In this document: positions 25,655-37,060 of the stretch, piece after piece
Position numbering within the stretch: position 1 is the stretch's first letter
Layout of the letters: each line of letters starts with the position of its first letter
From: Clitopilus passeckerianus
Taxonomy: Eukaryota; Basidiomycota; Agaricomycetes; Agaricales; Entolomataceae
DNA: 64,000 bases
Assembly (NCBI GenBank): GCA_944990035.1
Contig: CALYLX010000126.1
Location: forward strand, 992,001 to 1,056,000
Reading direction: 5' to 3'
Program-made: the position numbers and the translations under genes
The notes under the pieces: generated by a model
The model's input: only the letters and a program-made list of their open reading frames with translations
The model's database searches: none
What the model was told of the DNA's origin: nothing

Positions 25655-26300
25655 TTATCTTTTTGTTGATGAAAATATGTTCTTTACATGGTCCGTAAAC
25701 CTGTCGTAGTTGACGCGTATGCCTAGTAGAATGAGGGAGACATTCCGCCGTCTCCATTCATCGGTATAGACCTTGAGACGACTTGATTCCTGCATGTACC
25801 ATTGCTTATAGAATTCGGAGAGAGCCCTTTCTTGGTCATATGAGGTGGCAGATGACGGGAGACCCTCAAGAACTGACCCCTTCGCCGCTTCGAATCGTGT
25901 GTTACTCTGTTTTCGGGAAACAAGAGATGAGCTATTCACTCAAGCACTGAAAGTTTGGGGAACGCACGTCAAACCAAAAGCTATGGTGAAAATCGTCCAA
26001 CTGTCGCCTTTGTAGCTTGAACTGAAGCTCGCTCTGTCTCAAGGGGTTCTGGCTGTCGTCGTCGAATTCACGGAGTGAATATGGATGTCGAACCAAAGAG
26101 GGTGGTGCTGGTGGTGCTGCGTCCTCATATAATATGGGCCTCATATGAGACACGGGGTCCGGCGGTGCAACGAGATGTTTTCGTTGGCATGTTGCATGAA
26201 AAAGCCTCAAAGAACGACTAGACATGCTGTACGGCTTTGGCAGTAGAATGGACATGGACATTCTCAAGAATGTAGGTGTGGGAAATTTGGTTTGATGCAT
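25655..26300 (-). CDS. Mitochondrial COA8 (APOPT1)-like protein
   Basis: Exons 25968-26300 and 25655-25906; 585 nt, 194 aa. A Ser/Arg/Leu-rich presequence leads to DDFHHSFWFD/SNTRFEAAKG and a C-terminal helical region YKQWYMQESSRLKVYTDEWR with RRNVSLILLGIRV. This follows the PF10231-type pattern of COA8, which in animals protects cytochrome c oxidase assembly from oxidative stress. Function in fungi is inferred. Several Met codons could start it (26300 or the MSM/MSS codons further in). Confidence 0.68.
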
Positions 26301-26353
26301 TACTCCGTCTAAGGATCAACTACAGGAAATAAACGGCACGATAATATAGACGT

Positions 26354-27165
26354 CTAAGAGCGGAAAAGATTTGCAAAGGTAGCCTTGAGCTCCTTAGGAT
26401 GAGGGAGGCCGAGGTCTTCTGCAATGTCATCCCAGAGTCCACCCTGACCCGACGCAACGCTGGCGGTAGCAGCTGGTTTTGGTGCTTCTGATACAGATTC
26501 GGGCTGAAGCGCGGGATCGAGCAAATTGTGCGAAGGGCCCCCGCCGTGGTGTGTATCGGCACCTGCAACAACGACAAGCTTTGGCAAATCCTGCTCAATG
26601 GCCTTTTTCAAGTTTGCAGCCCTTGTAGCGGAGGATTCCCAGAAGTCCGGAAGGTACGGCTTGACGGATGAGAGAGTTAGTTTGGTGTGCCAAACGGACG
26701 AAACCGGCAAGACATACGATCTGTACTGGTGTTTCTGGAATGGGCTGAGAAAGGTCCGGAAGGATAGTGCTCAAACTTCCAGCCGGAGGTGGACGGTCAG
26801 CTAGAGCAATGTCGGGATTTCCGGGAGCTGGTGCTGTCTCGGCGGTAGGTTCAGGTGTAACGACAGTAGAAGCTTGTCTTGTCTGCGGTTGTGACGAAAC
26901 AGCTTGAAGCGTCTTTTTATTTTCGTGTTCTTGAAGCCTTGAAACCAGCAGAGCTTTGTTCCCTGTCCTACAAGAACATGGAGCCTGATGAAAACCAGTA
27001 CGGACTTTGGTTTGCGAAAACTTACGAGGACAAGCCGCGAGTTTTGAGCTCTTTCTTCAGTTCTGCCACGCTTGAGGTGTCCCATGAGCGTGTAAGAAGG
27101 ACAGAAGACACGAAATTCCTCCGTCCAGCGGGTCTAACGGCGCGACAAACGATTGACCGGTACAT
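26354..27165 (-). CDS. SAP-domain mitochondrial protein, AIM34-like
   Basis: Exons 27026-27165, 26718-26967 and 26354-26659; 696 nt, 231 aa. The N-terminus MYRSIVCRAVRPAGRRNFVSS is a typical mitochondrial presequence. A SAP motif (VAELKKELKTRGLSSTGNKA then LLVSRLQEHE) spans the first intron. A Pro/Ala/Thr-rich middle and a C-terminal PYLPDFWESSATRAANLKKA follow. Yeast Aim34 is a mitochondrial SAP protein of unclear role; the match rests on domain order only. A gap in GC-rich linker code makes the middle poorly conserved. It is divergent from the next gene. Confidence 0.6.
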
Positions 27166-27531
27166 GGCAGCGTCCAAGAAAAGTGAGGCACGTGACGGCC
27201 AATATTGGTTAGGTCGGTTATGATCTCCACACCAAAGTCGGGCCCAAAGCAGCTGGAAGCTTCAGAGCCATTCATCCTTGACTTTCGACCGCCACCATCA
27301 CTTGGACCACTTGAACTTTGGCGCTGAAACTATAGAAACTCTGTTTGTATTTGGAACTCTCTAGGCCTTTCGGTTTCTTATCTGATCGTGCTTTCGTCAG
27401 TGCCCTTTACCCTCGGAGATTCTGCCTCGTGTCTTCATCGAGGCGTCGACAACATCATTTCCGTTAAAGGCCAAAGGATTATGACTTTTTGTCTCTGATA
27501 TAACTCGGAATCACACACGACAAGTCTCGTT
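27166..27531. other. Divergent intergenic region
   Basis: This lies between the AIM34-like start and the start of the unrecognised conserved gene. It probably holds both promoters. No gene or RNA structure is supported. Confidence 0.4.
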
Positions 27532-29389
27532 ATGCTTCTCTCCCCTGCGTAGGCCTTCCTCGATTCCTCTCTTGCTTCGCAACCATAGAACTCTTTAAAT
27601 CCCCTTTTAACAGATCAACCAGCGGCAGTCTGCCTAACGCATCAGGCTTTTGGGATAGGTTCAAACCCAAGAAACAAGAACCTGACATGCGGGACCGCCA
27701 GTCACAAATGGCGATTGCCAGGCAGCGGTATATGACCCTGGCCTTCGGAGACATGGAAACATTGAAGCTGGTGGGTGCTACTGTTGTCAACTCTCATGAT
27801 ATCATAGACGCCAACTTCCTTCCAACAGCTACCAACAAGCTTTGCGGTACGCCAAAGAGTTGAACCCCTTCCAGAGAGTCCCTTACATCGTTCCTTCCAG
27901 GAATTGGAGGCAGCTGCTAGGGACTGGACCAAACCCCCTCCAGATGTACCCTTCACTCTCCGCGTTCCGGTAGAATATGCATCAATTCAAGCTGCTGTGC
28001 GTCCAAAAGGAACCGTTCATCTTGGCCTTTTATTGACTTGATAATGCAGAGACTGGTGGCTGGTCCATATATCTATGTAAGCGCAATCGCTTAAGCCTAC
28101 TTTCGAGATCACGCTAAAACAACTTCTCCGCAGCTTACAAGCGAAGACTCATATCAGATAGCTATTGCTGGTGTTCAAGGGCTTCGCGTCGAAATTGTCA
28201 GTGATGCACCTCCGCCACCAGACGAACCTCCGTACGTCGCCCCACACCATAAATTATGCATTTGTAGACTAACCAAACATATACAGTCCACCTCCGTAAG
28301 CTGCAGTGTATATGATGGCGAAAGAGCAATTGATTGAGTGATCCTTAGGCCGCCGCCAGTTTTGGAAATGCCGGCCACTTTCAATCTCGAACTCGAACCC
28401 GGCCAGCACGTTGCGCTCGATGTCAATGTCAATTCCGATGATCTAGACATGGCCCGGATGGAAGACGGAACCTTGGTGGATGGGATGTTCTGGGGAAAGC
28501 TGGATATTGTTCACAGCGGTGACGAGCATCACATGGAATTCTCGGGAACACGGCTTCCACCCAATGAAGACCTTCGAGTTGGACTACGAATGGACTCCCG
28601 TGTCCTGAACAAGCTAGCAGCCGCCTCCAAGCCAGTGACAGCAAAATGCAATCTCACAATTCTAACACCAGAAACTCAATATTGCGACATTATTCTTACC
28701 TTCTCACAATACTGGCAACTTGGGCATACATGGCCTCCTGCGGAGAAGCTAGAGGAAAACAAAGTGAAATATTTCACGCGAGTGCATCCTGGAGGAGCGA
28801 TCGAACATTTCGAAAGTCAGATGGTTACAATGGCTATCTATTACGAAGCAGTGTAAGTTCTTCCTAGTTTCAGCAGAGAACGTGGCTCACAGTTACTCAC
28901 GCAGCCCTGATCCTGGAATGGTTGACCCAAACGACTATGTCACTCCCCGAAACGGTTATGCCATGTCCTTCCGCGACTTCGTTCCACATCTTATGAATGT
29001 TCTTGATCAACTCGGTCTTTCACTCTACGCTCGCACGAATTTCATCAAGTATGTTTTACGCTTATTTTGTGGTGTTCCGCCGCTCATATTACATTCTAAG
29101 CAATAATCTCTCGACATGGGCACAACATAAAAATATTGCCTACCGTTTCTTGAAGCCCACCAAGGTCGCTGCCGCCATTGATATCAGTGTTTCCACTGAC
29201 CCGTGCCTATTTACTCGGCTCTTCCTTATCTTCCGAGGGCTAACGGATGATGAAGTTGGCATATTCGCGGGTGCTGGCGAGAAGGAAGCTAATTCGTTCA
29301 ATTGGCGTGAGGTCGTCAATTGGACTGAGGACTCGAAGGACCCCTCTCTATTCCGTCTACTAGAAATTTCCATTTTGGAAGTCACTTAA
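27532..29389 (+). CDS. Conserved fungal protein of unknown function
   Basis: Ten exons: 27532-27548, 27614-27770, 27829-27846, 27901-27996, 28050-28076, 28134-28231, 28287-28295, 28349-28852, 28905-29048 and 29101-29389; exactly 1359 nt, 452 aa. I do not recognise the family. Visible features: an N-terminal basic patch with FWDRFKPKK, a region LPTSFAELEAAARDWTKPP, an acidic/Pro linker with a polyproline run (PPPPDEPP...) and a C-terminal ~140-residue block ending LLEISILEVT. Exons of 17, 18, 27 and 9 nt are exceptionally short, yet every phase agrees, which supports the model. No membrane span or catalytic motif is evident. Confidence 0.7.
28287..28295 (+). other. 9-nt micro-exon
   Basis: Nine bases are flanked by AG upstream and GTAAG downstream. 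Together with the flanking exons they encode part of a proline run. Without this exon the frame is kept, but three prolines are lost. Confidence 0.6.
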
Positions 29390-29740
29390 TTCTCTCTCAT
29401 TGCTTTCTGTTTCACTGGATGGATTCTTGTCCCGATCTGATAATGATTTATATCCCCTCTGATGTATCACCTAGCCTTTCATCTTGGTTGCATACCCTAG
29501 TCTGATTCTCATTCACGAGTTACGCTTTCCATGTTGTATATCCACCTATAGGAGCACCGTTGCCCAATAATTGATTTCCTTCGTAGAGCTAGCCATAGCC
29601 TCCTCCGGAGGTTGATGAGAGGCTGAACCCCTCCACAAATCTTAGAAGTGTAACAACGCTTCTATACCATGTGCCTTACAATTTCAAGGTAATGCCAAAT
29701 ACATGACTGGTAATGTGCAGTAAGTATACGATCGTGTCAT
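29390..29740. other. Convergent 3' region
   Basis: This is T- and C-rich sequence between the stop of the unknown gene and the stop of DUF4246 copy A. It likely holds both 3' UTRs; no gene is seen. Confidence 0.4.
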
Positions 29741-31807
29741 TTAGTGCTCGCAAAGGGAGAACTCGTGTTGCTGAACGGCTTGATCCATATCAGCGACAAA
29801 ACTGCGCCTCTCGTCCATCAATCTAGTCCCCAAGTCCTTCGCATCCTCCAGGCTGATCGGGAAGTTCTCCACACCTTCAAAGATCTGTGTCTGCAACTCG
29901 GCTGGGAGTTTGGATACCTTGCTGGCTCCATCTTGAACCGTCTCTGCCCACCAATCCGCTCGTTGAGAAGGAACATTGGCAGTGGATATAATACGGATAT
30001 GGGGATCCACAAGGAAGAGGGCTAAAATTTTCCTGTGCCCAGCTTGGTTGGGTTCGCCAACTTGAAAGGTTGGACCCGATGTTGGAGAATATTCGGCCAG
30101 GTCAAGAGGCGGTTTTCAGATGTGACCACAGACCCTAGTTCTTGGATGCATGGCCCATGCTGTTGGCACCCAAATACATCAGTCAGCCAGTCATGATGGT
30201 CTTGGGGGTAGCTAATCCTTGGGGAGTCTGAGCGAACCTGTTGGCGGAAAGAAAGTCGGGTGGTTTTGATGTTCTCGCTGTCGTAGTAATATACAGCTGA
30301 AGCGCATATGTGCTCGTTCTACAACAGCTCGTCAAACACTTGACCAGGTGAAAGGAGAGAAATATTGACCAACTGCCCCTCTACGTGCCATGTACCCCCA
30401 GGATAATGAGGCTTTTCCGGCGTAAGATGGATGTTTGCTAGCTTGACAATGACTTGAATTCCTCTGGATCGGTAATCTCTGGAAATATTCACTGCATGCT
30501 CGGCCCTGAGGTCACCGGTTGCCTCGTCGATGTATTGCTTTTTTGGGTGTTTTGGTATCCCGGGTGGTTTGAATACACCTGGTTCAGGCTGCACCACCGT
30601 CTTTGTATCCCTGTGCCATTGCCTTCACCGTCTCCAAAATGCATATCTGTCTTCACCGTCTTCCTGCTGAGGTCCGTCCTCTTCTGGACCATTCTCTGGG
30701 TCTGGATCATATTCGCAAGATGTATAAACGATGCGATTGAGTTTAGGATGTTGGGATTTTACTGCTGTCAGTGTTTGGTTCCAAAGCGGTATCGTACAAG
30801 CGATTATTTGCTCGATGATCCAGTAGAGTTCCTCGTGTTCGAAGGGGTGTAAGTTATTGATATAGCTGGTTATTCTTTGCATGTATTCCGTTGGGTCGAA
30901 ATAGTTTTCAACAGAGGCATTCACATACCTCACATCACTGTCCAAGAGCTGCACATCACAGGGAAGCCATTGAAAATGTTTGCTGAAAGGCTTAGCGCCA
31001 GGTTGAATTTCTGAGAGCGAGACCTGAGCGCCCTCCAGTATCGTTTCAGAGCTAGGAGGCACCGGGATCGTTATACCTTCTCCCGAACGGTTTAGGCTAT
31101 CGTTGGTAGTAACGGTTTCATTCTCCAGGATCCTAGACCGGCCATAAATGAGAGGGTACAGCGAAGGATGTACGAGGTCCAGGACCTTGCCATCTGAGCC
31201 TGGGTGCCAATCTTTCAGAGTATCAGGTGGATCTTCGAGAGCCCGGACCGCATTCCTTAGAGAGCTTTTCAAGTATGGAGGGATAGCCGTGTCGGATTTG
31301 ACTACACCTGCGTCGTAGACGCTGACGATGCCCGTTTGCTGGAAGCTATTGGCCTTCCACCGTAGCTCTTCGATACACCAGTCAATCATTCTCTCCGTAA
31401 CATCCCTACCCTCGGCTGCCAGAGCCTCGGACTTCAAATTTCTGACTATCTTCTCGTCAAAGATCTGAGTTTCTTTATTACTAAAAAGACACTTTCATCA
31501 AAGGCGACGCAGCTACGCTTGCCTTGTTATGCCAACCAGGCTTGTCCGTCAGATGGTTCATTAGCTGTAGCATTGTGAGTTCCCGAAGGGTAGTGAGTTC
31601 AAGCCTTGGACACGCTGTCAGTACGCATGCAACGACTCTCATGGATCTCGCGCGAGCTCACGCTGTTCTTCGAGTAGTCAAGTCCAACGGATCCAGTGCG
31701 TTCGGGAACAGGTCCTTCCCTTCACCGAGGGCGCCCGCACCGTGTGTCGCTTCCCGTGGTTTGAAGTTCAAAGGCAAGCCAAACCCCGGAAGAAGGAAAC
31801 GATTCAT
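29741..31807 (-). pseudogene. DUF4246 family gene, copy A (damaged)
   Basis: Exons 31662-31807, 31523-31604, 30370-31464 and 29741-30318, the same structure as copy B. Family landmarks: FLLPGFGLPLNF, TTLRELTM, LKDWHPGSDGKVLDLVHPSL, LANIHLTPEKPHYPGGTWHV, EHICASAVYYYDSENI and the ending HEFSLCEH. Aligned to copy B there is an in-frame TGA at 30625-30627 where an Arg-type CGA codon is likely, a one-base loss near 30034-30048, and ATA (31829-31831) near where copy B has its ATG. Intron 2 starts with GC. DUF4246 proteins are common in fungi with no known activity. Product, if any, would be truncated. Confidence 0.72.
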
Positions 31808-32026
31808 AGCGCGAGCTCCCAGCAACGATATCAAGTGATGTTGAACTTCGTGGTCGAAAATAAGCTTGTGGATTTGGTACCAAGCGCGGTAATCGTTTAA
31901 ATTCGTGATGTAATCAGAGGTGGGAGGGCCTCATACATGACTCAACTGAGTATATCCCAGATATCCGCTTCAATTGACTCCCAAATACAACAGAGTACAT
32001 GTAATTACGCAAAAAAGTACAAGCGA

Positions 32027-34107
32027 TTAATGTTCGCATAAGGAAAACTCATACTGTCTGAAAGCCTTGTCCATGCCTTCAACATATGTACTCCTCTCAT
32101 CCATGAGTTGGACTCTGAGTTCCTTTGCCTCTTCCATCGAGAACGGGAAGTCGACGTCCTTGTAGATGTGATCCTGTAGCTCTGCCGGTAGTTTAGATAC
32201 CTTGTCCGTAACCTGTTTGATGGCCACTGCCCACCAATCCGCTCGTTGACAAGGCACGTTCGCAGTTGAGATAACCCTGATGTGGGGATCAACGAGGAAA
32301 AGAGCAACGATCTTCCTATGACCGGGTTTTGTAGGGTCTGAGAGTTTGAAAGGTTGAACCTGGTGTTGCAAAATGTTTGGCCAGGTCAAGAGTCGATCCT
32401 CGGAGGTTACAACCGACCCCATCTCCTGAATGCACGGCCCATCCTGCGTACATCCGAAAACCTCATCCAGCCACTCATAGTGACACTGCGGATATCCAAT
32501 ATCAATAGTGGCGTCGTGACTGACTTGGTGGCGGAACGCAAGCCGACTCGTGGTGACGTTCTCGCTATCGTAATAGTAGATAGCGGATGCACAGATATGT
32601 TCATTCTAACGGACGGTTTGAGATGCAAGCCGCAGGTGTGGGTTTGCCCGACTTACCAGCTGCCCTTCGACGTGCCAGGTTCCCCCTGTATATTCAGGCT
32701 TCTCAGGAGTCAAATGGATGTTTGCAAGTTTGACGATGACTTGGATTCCCCTTTCCTTGTAGTCCCTGAAGATGTCGACCATCGTCTCGGGCTTGCGCTG
32801 CCCGTTGTCGTCGAAATACTGCCGCCTCATATGTTCTGGACAGGTAGGAGGGTGGAATTCTCCTGGTTCTGGCCGTACGACGACCCGAGTATCTCGATAC
32901 CACTCCTCCCGTCGCTCCCAGTACGCATCCTCGTCTTCCCCTTCTTCTTGCTGCGGCCCATCTTCTTCAGGCCCATTCTCTGGATCGGGGTCGTATTCGA
33001 CAGATTCATACGTAATCCTTTGAGGGCGTAGGTATCGACCTTTGATCGCTGTCAGCGTTTTGTTCCAAAGTGGAATGGTTCGGGCAATGATCTTTTCCAG
33101 GATGCCATAAAGCTCCTTGTGATCATAAGGATGGAGGTTGTTAATGTAGCTTGCAATCCTAGACAGCACCATGAGTAGGGCACTCTGTACACGATGGTAT
33201 CGACGTACTTCACATCTTGCCCGCTGTCGGAAAGCTCAACGTCGCAGGGCAGCCATTGGAACTGTCGGCTGAACGGATGGGTCTCGTTCCGGCGCCTCCA
33301 GTTCCATGGTTGTTCCCGCTCTTGGTATTTGGTTTCTTCCTCGGGAGGGACTGGAATGATTTTGCCTTCGCCCGTGCGTCTGATGCAATCGTCCAGAGTT
33401 GCAACCTTGTCCTCAAGAATCCTGGACCGCCCGAATACAAGGGGAAGAGAGATGGATGGACAAGGTCTAGAACCTTTCCGTCCGAGCCTGGGTGCCAATC
33501 TTTGAGACGACTAGGCACATCCTCGAGGACTTTCACAGCCTGCCTCAAAGCCTGTTTGAGATCTTGAGGGATAGCCGTGTCAGATTTGACGACATCTGCG
33601 TCGAAGACAGTGATGGCCCCAGTTTTCTTGAAATCCTCGGCCTTGTACCGTAACTCAGCGATACACCAGTCGACCATGCTCTGAGTGACATCCAGTCCCT
33701 CTGCGCCAAGAGCTTCTGCCTTCCACTTGGACGCGATTGCTTCATCGAAGACCTTGATGAGTGTCAACACGTGTATTATGAAGAGAAACGACGCGTATTT
33801 TCACCTTAGCGTGCCAGTCTGGTTTGTCAGTCAACTGATTCATGATATGGAGCATGGTGAACTCGCGAAGTGTGGTGAGTTCAAGTCTGCGCTGAGTTGA
33901 GCTTTACACGTCCGGGTTGCAAGTGCCTTTTGACACGTACGACGTCCATCCATCTCGAAGATCTTTAGTATCTAACGCGTTGGGAAAGAGATCTTTGCCT
34001 TCGCCAGTGGCAGCCTTGTTATGTGCCTCTGCATTTGGTTTGAAATTGAGAGGCAATCCGAAACCCGGGAGAGCAAATCGACTCAAGGCTGGAGTTACAG
34101 CTGACAT
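32027..34107 (-). pseudogene. DUF4246 family gene, copy B (two frame breaks)
   Basis: Exons 33937-34107, 33805-33891, 32657-33752 and 32027-32605. It starts MSAVTPALSRFALPGFGL and ends RQYEFSLCEH. The central block LANIHLTPEKPEYTGGTWHV and ALFLVDPHIRVISTANVP are strongly shared with copy A. Two breaks interrupt exon 3: one base is missing in a GGGG run at 33441-33444 (plus strand), and four bases are missing at about 33160-33205 relative to copy A. Splice sites, start and stop are otherwise intact, so sequence error cannot be excluded. It is divergent from the dehydratase gene, about 120 bp away. Confidence 0.7.
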
Positions 34108-34229
34108 GGAGGTTCAAGTTAAACAGACAAGATGTCTTCTGTAACCCAGGTTTCCAGGTGCCTTAAGTTTATATACAATTTGCCTTGAGGTCCAGGACCA
34201 TCGCCGCTGCAAGCCGTGGTTGTCGGCCT

Positions 34230-35394
34230 ATGTATTTTGGTCGGGAATAAAATAGGGAGGCCAGTTGCCGGTTACGGCTTCCAGTACACCCGAGTCCAGT
34301 CCTTCCCCACAGTCGACCTGAACGACAATGTTGACGAGACTTGCACTCGGAAGACTTCACCAGACTATAAATCTAGAGTCTATTCCACTGCGATAGACAA
34401 TGCTACTCTTGACAAATGGATCTCGACCCCACAGAGGCACATTCTTAAAGATTCCTTCTACTATGAACGTGTTTCCGACCTCTACATAACTTTGCCCACC
34501 CGGGATGGGACCAGACGGCTTTATCAGGAACCAGAGCCATCTAAGCCTCTAGGTTATGGGCACCACCTTGCATTCTTTCACAACCGGACGCCCGAGAACC
34601 AGCTAAGGGAGGATGGTACAGACCCCGAATTCTGTGCGCCAGAGCCGTTCACACGAAGGATGTGGGCTGGTGGCCAGATGACTTGGAATCCCAAGAACCC
34701 CCTTCTCATTGGCAAGAGTGCGGAGGCGGTCTGTAGCGTCGAGAAGATAGAAAAGAAGGCATTTGATGTTCCCGGGAAACGTCCCATGCTGTTCATAAAC
34801 CAAAGGATTGATATCTCAATGGTCGAAAGTAGCGAAACTTCCGTCTCTGAAACCAGGGCGCATGTTTATATGCCTGAGCCAGAGCCTGGCGCCATTAGCA
34901 AAGGTCCTCGAGAAGGTGCGCACACCTTGCATTCTACTTCTTTCAGTCGTATATAAATGTCCTTTGCAGTTCGTAATTTACCCCAATCTATCGACTTCTC
35001 TTTCGCGTACAGACCCAGTCTGACTACACTATTCCGCTACTCTGCTCTGATGTTCAATGCCCACCATATTCATCTTGACCAGGAGTTTACACAGAAGAAG
35101 GAGGGATATCCAGGTAAGTCATGATAAATCTCTGGAGCAACCCCGTCCGAGACGAACTTTCAACCAGAACGCCTCGTTCATGGGCCGCTTACTGCTACCA
35201 TGCTGCTGGAAACAGCCGTGTGGTCAAATCCCAAGCTTCAAATCCTGTCGTTTGACTACCGAGCCAGGAATCCAGTCATTGTCAACGATACGTGCACAAT
35301 AAACGGCACTTGGGCTGATAAACAGACTTTGGAAATGTGGTGTGTGAATCAGGAGGGGGTTGTCGGCATGACAGGGACTATCAAGGTTGCTTGA
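34230..35394 (+). CDS. Mitochondrial hydroxyacyl-thioester dehydratase, HTD2-like
   Basis: Exons 34313-34915, 34970-35113 and 35168-35394, plus a tentative first exon 34230-34239; 984 nt, 327 aa. Typical HTD2/MaoC-like hot-dog features: YGHHLAFFHNRTPENQLRED, RRMWAGGQMTW, then FRYSALMFNAHHIHLD with the catalytic-type Asn/His and ERLVHGPLTATMLLE. The enzyme dehydrates 3-hydroxyacyl-ACP in mitochondrial type II fatty-acid synthesis. The start is uncertain because no ATG lies in the open frame upstream of the conserved part; the tiny exon with donor GTCGGG is the only in-phase option I found. It converges with the PRCC-like gene, 46 bp away. Confidence 0.8.
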
Positions 35395-35440
35395 ACCAGT
35401 TTTGATCAGAAACCTTGTATAACATTAGTGTGAATCTAAA

Positions 35441-36622
35441 CTATGAATAAGAATCGATCTTACCGTATTTGTTGCCAGCCTCTTTTCTGTTTCGCTTTCC
35501 TTGAGCGATTCTCTCCTCCAAAGCTTCCCGGTTCTCGTATGCTTCTCTGAGCAAAGTGGAAAGCTGGTGACGAGAGCGAGCAATGCCGGTCATCTTGCTG
35601 GCCTGAAAGCATGATTGAGCAAGGGATACAATATAGAATCAACACAAATACTTACAGTGATCTTCATATTGGGTTGAGCTGGCCCAGCACCTGCGCCCTG
35701 AGTCAAAGCCTTCCTTTCTTCCAGGTCCCTCAGTTCCACCTTTGCTCTCTCCATCTCCTTCTGCGCATCGACTTCTTGCATAGCCGATGTGTCCATCTCT
35801 TCGAAGCCCTTCGCAGTGCCCTTTTCGAGTGCTCGAACATGAGCGTCATATTCAGCCTGCCACTTCTTCATGAACTTCCTGTAGTAATCAGGATCGTAGG
35901 CGGCCCAGGCACCAGAAGGGAGCTGGTAGTAGCCTGGGTAAGAATCGGTTGGCGTTGGTTCTGGCGGCTCGAATTTGGCAATGGTAGGCGCTGACGAAAC
36001 GGTAGCTGGTATAGGGGCGGTTGTTGATGACGGAAGTGGCACTTTCGTGGAGCTTGAGCTACCTATATCGTATGGAGTGGGCCTCAAAAGTGGTTTCCTA
36101 CAGTAAATGATACTTACTGAGCCCAAAGAAATCGACAGCTGGAGCAGAACTTTTGGGCTTTGACGCAGCTTCTTCAACGGATACATTGGATCTCCCCTTC
36201 CGCACTGAGGTTGGTACAAAGGCAGTCTGGGGTTTCGGTGGTTCTGGGGCCTCGTCATCTTCAATATTATCCCGCCCAGGATCGGCGGAGGGAAGCGGCG
36301 CCGTGGTGTACGGATTGTACGATGGTTGGGCTGGGGAAGGCTTTGTTGGGGGCGGCAATGTTGCACCCTTTTTCTTAGGAGCAGGAAGCATAGAGACCAG
36401 CGAAGATACACCAGCGCCAGACTCTAGTTTTCGCTTTTTCGGCGCTGGGGCTGCTTCATTGTCTGAATGTTCGTCATCGTGACTTGGTTTAGGCAAGTTC
36501 GAGAGCCCAATTGTGATTTTCTTTTTGGGTTTTGGTTTTGGTGCAGCAGCCTGGGTTTGTTTTACTCGTGTCTCTTCTCCCCCACTGTCGGAGTCGCTGC
36601 CATACGAATTGAGGCCGAGCAT
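35441..36622 (-). CDS. PRCC-like (mitotic checkpoint regulator / spliceosome-associated) protein
   Basis: Exons 36118-36622, 35656-36062 and 35441-35602; 1074 nt, 357 aa. It starts MLGLNSYGSDSDSGGEE, a standard opening of PRCC family members, followed by Lys/Pro-rich disorder with nuclear-localisation-like KKRK. A coiled region FEEMDTSAMQEVDAQKEME follows. The conserved C-terminal block is MTGIARSRHQLSTLLREAYE then EERIAQGKRNRKEAGNKYG. PRCC binds MAD2B in humans and is found in spliceosomes. The end is uncertain: a GTAAG right after NKYG could start another intron. Confidence 0.82.
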
Positions 36623-37060
36623 TGTAAAACGGAAAGAACAAAGCTTCAACTTGAAACGGCTGTACCATTGATCGCCCATTATTCGATCGTTGCTGACTCA
36701 GCAGTGTAGGGCAACCACTCGTTTAATTCCCTTCCCCTCGTCGTCGCCGTCGACATCGGCCTCGAGTCTGGTCAACTTGTATCTAGGTCTGCTGCTTATT
36801 GACTATTCATAGGTGGGCGCTTGGACCAGCGATTTACGCGACCTTTTACTGACAAAAGAGCTGTTATCCAGGTTCCAATAATCATAATAAGGGTCTTCCC
36901 CGACCTCTGATTGGGACTCATCATTTCGGGCTTTCCAAGTTCGACAAGACTTATTTCTGGTTCAGTCTGGTAGGCCGACAACCAGGACCATCTTGAACGC
37001 TAAAACCCTGCGGAGGCTTTCGTCTTGTACCAAGGATATACCCACCAACCAGTCATTCCA
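36623..37060. other. Divergent promoter region, PRCC-like / STE11
   Basis: There is no supported gene between the two start codons. The region is mixed in composition without clear repeats. Confidence 0.4.

Noticed and set aside
29741..34107. Mobile-element origin of the DUF4246 tandem
   Set aside because: No terminal repeats or target-site duplications flank the copies; unequal exchange explains the head-to-tail pair.
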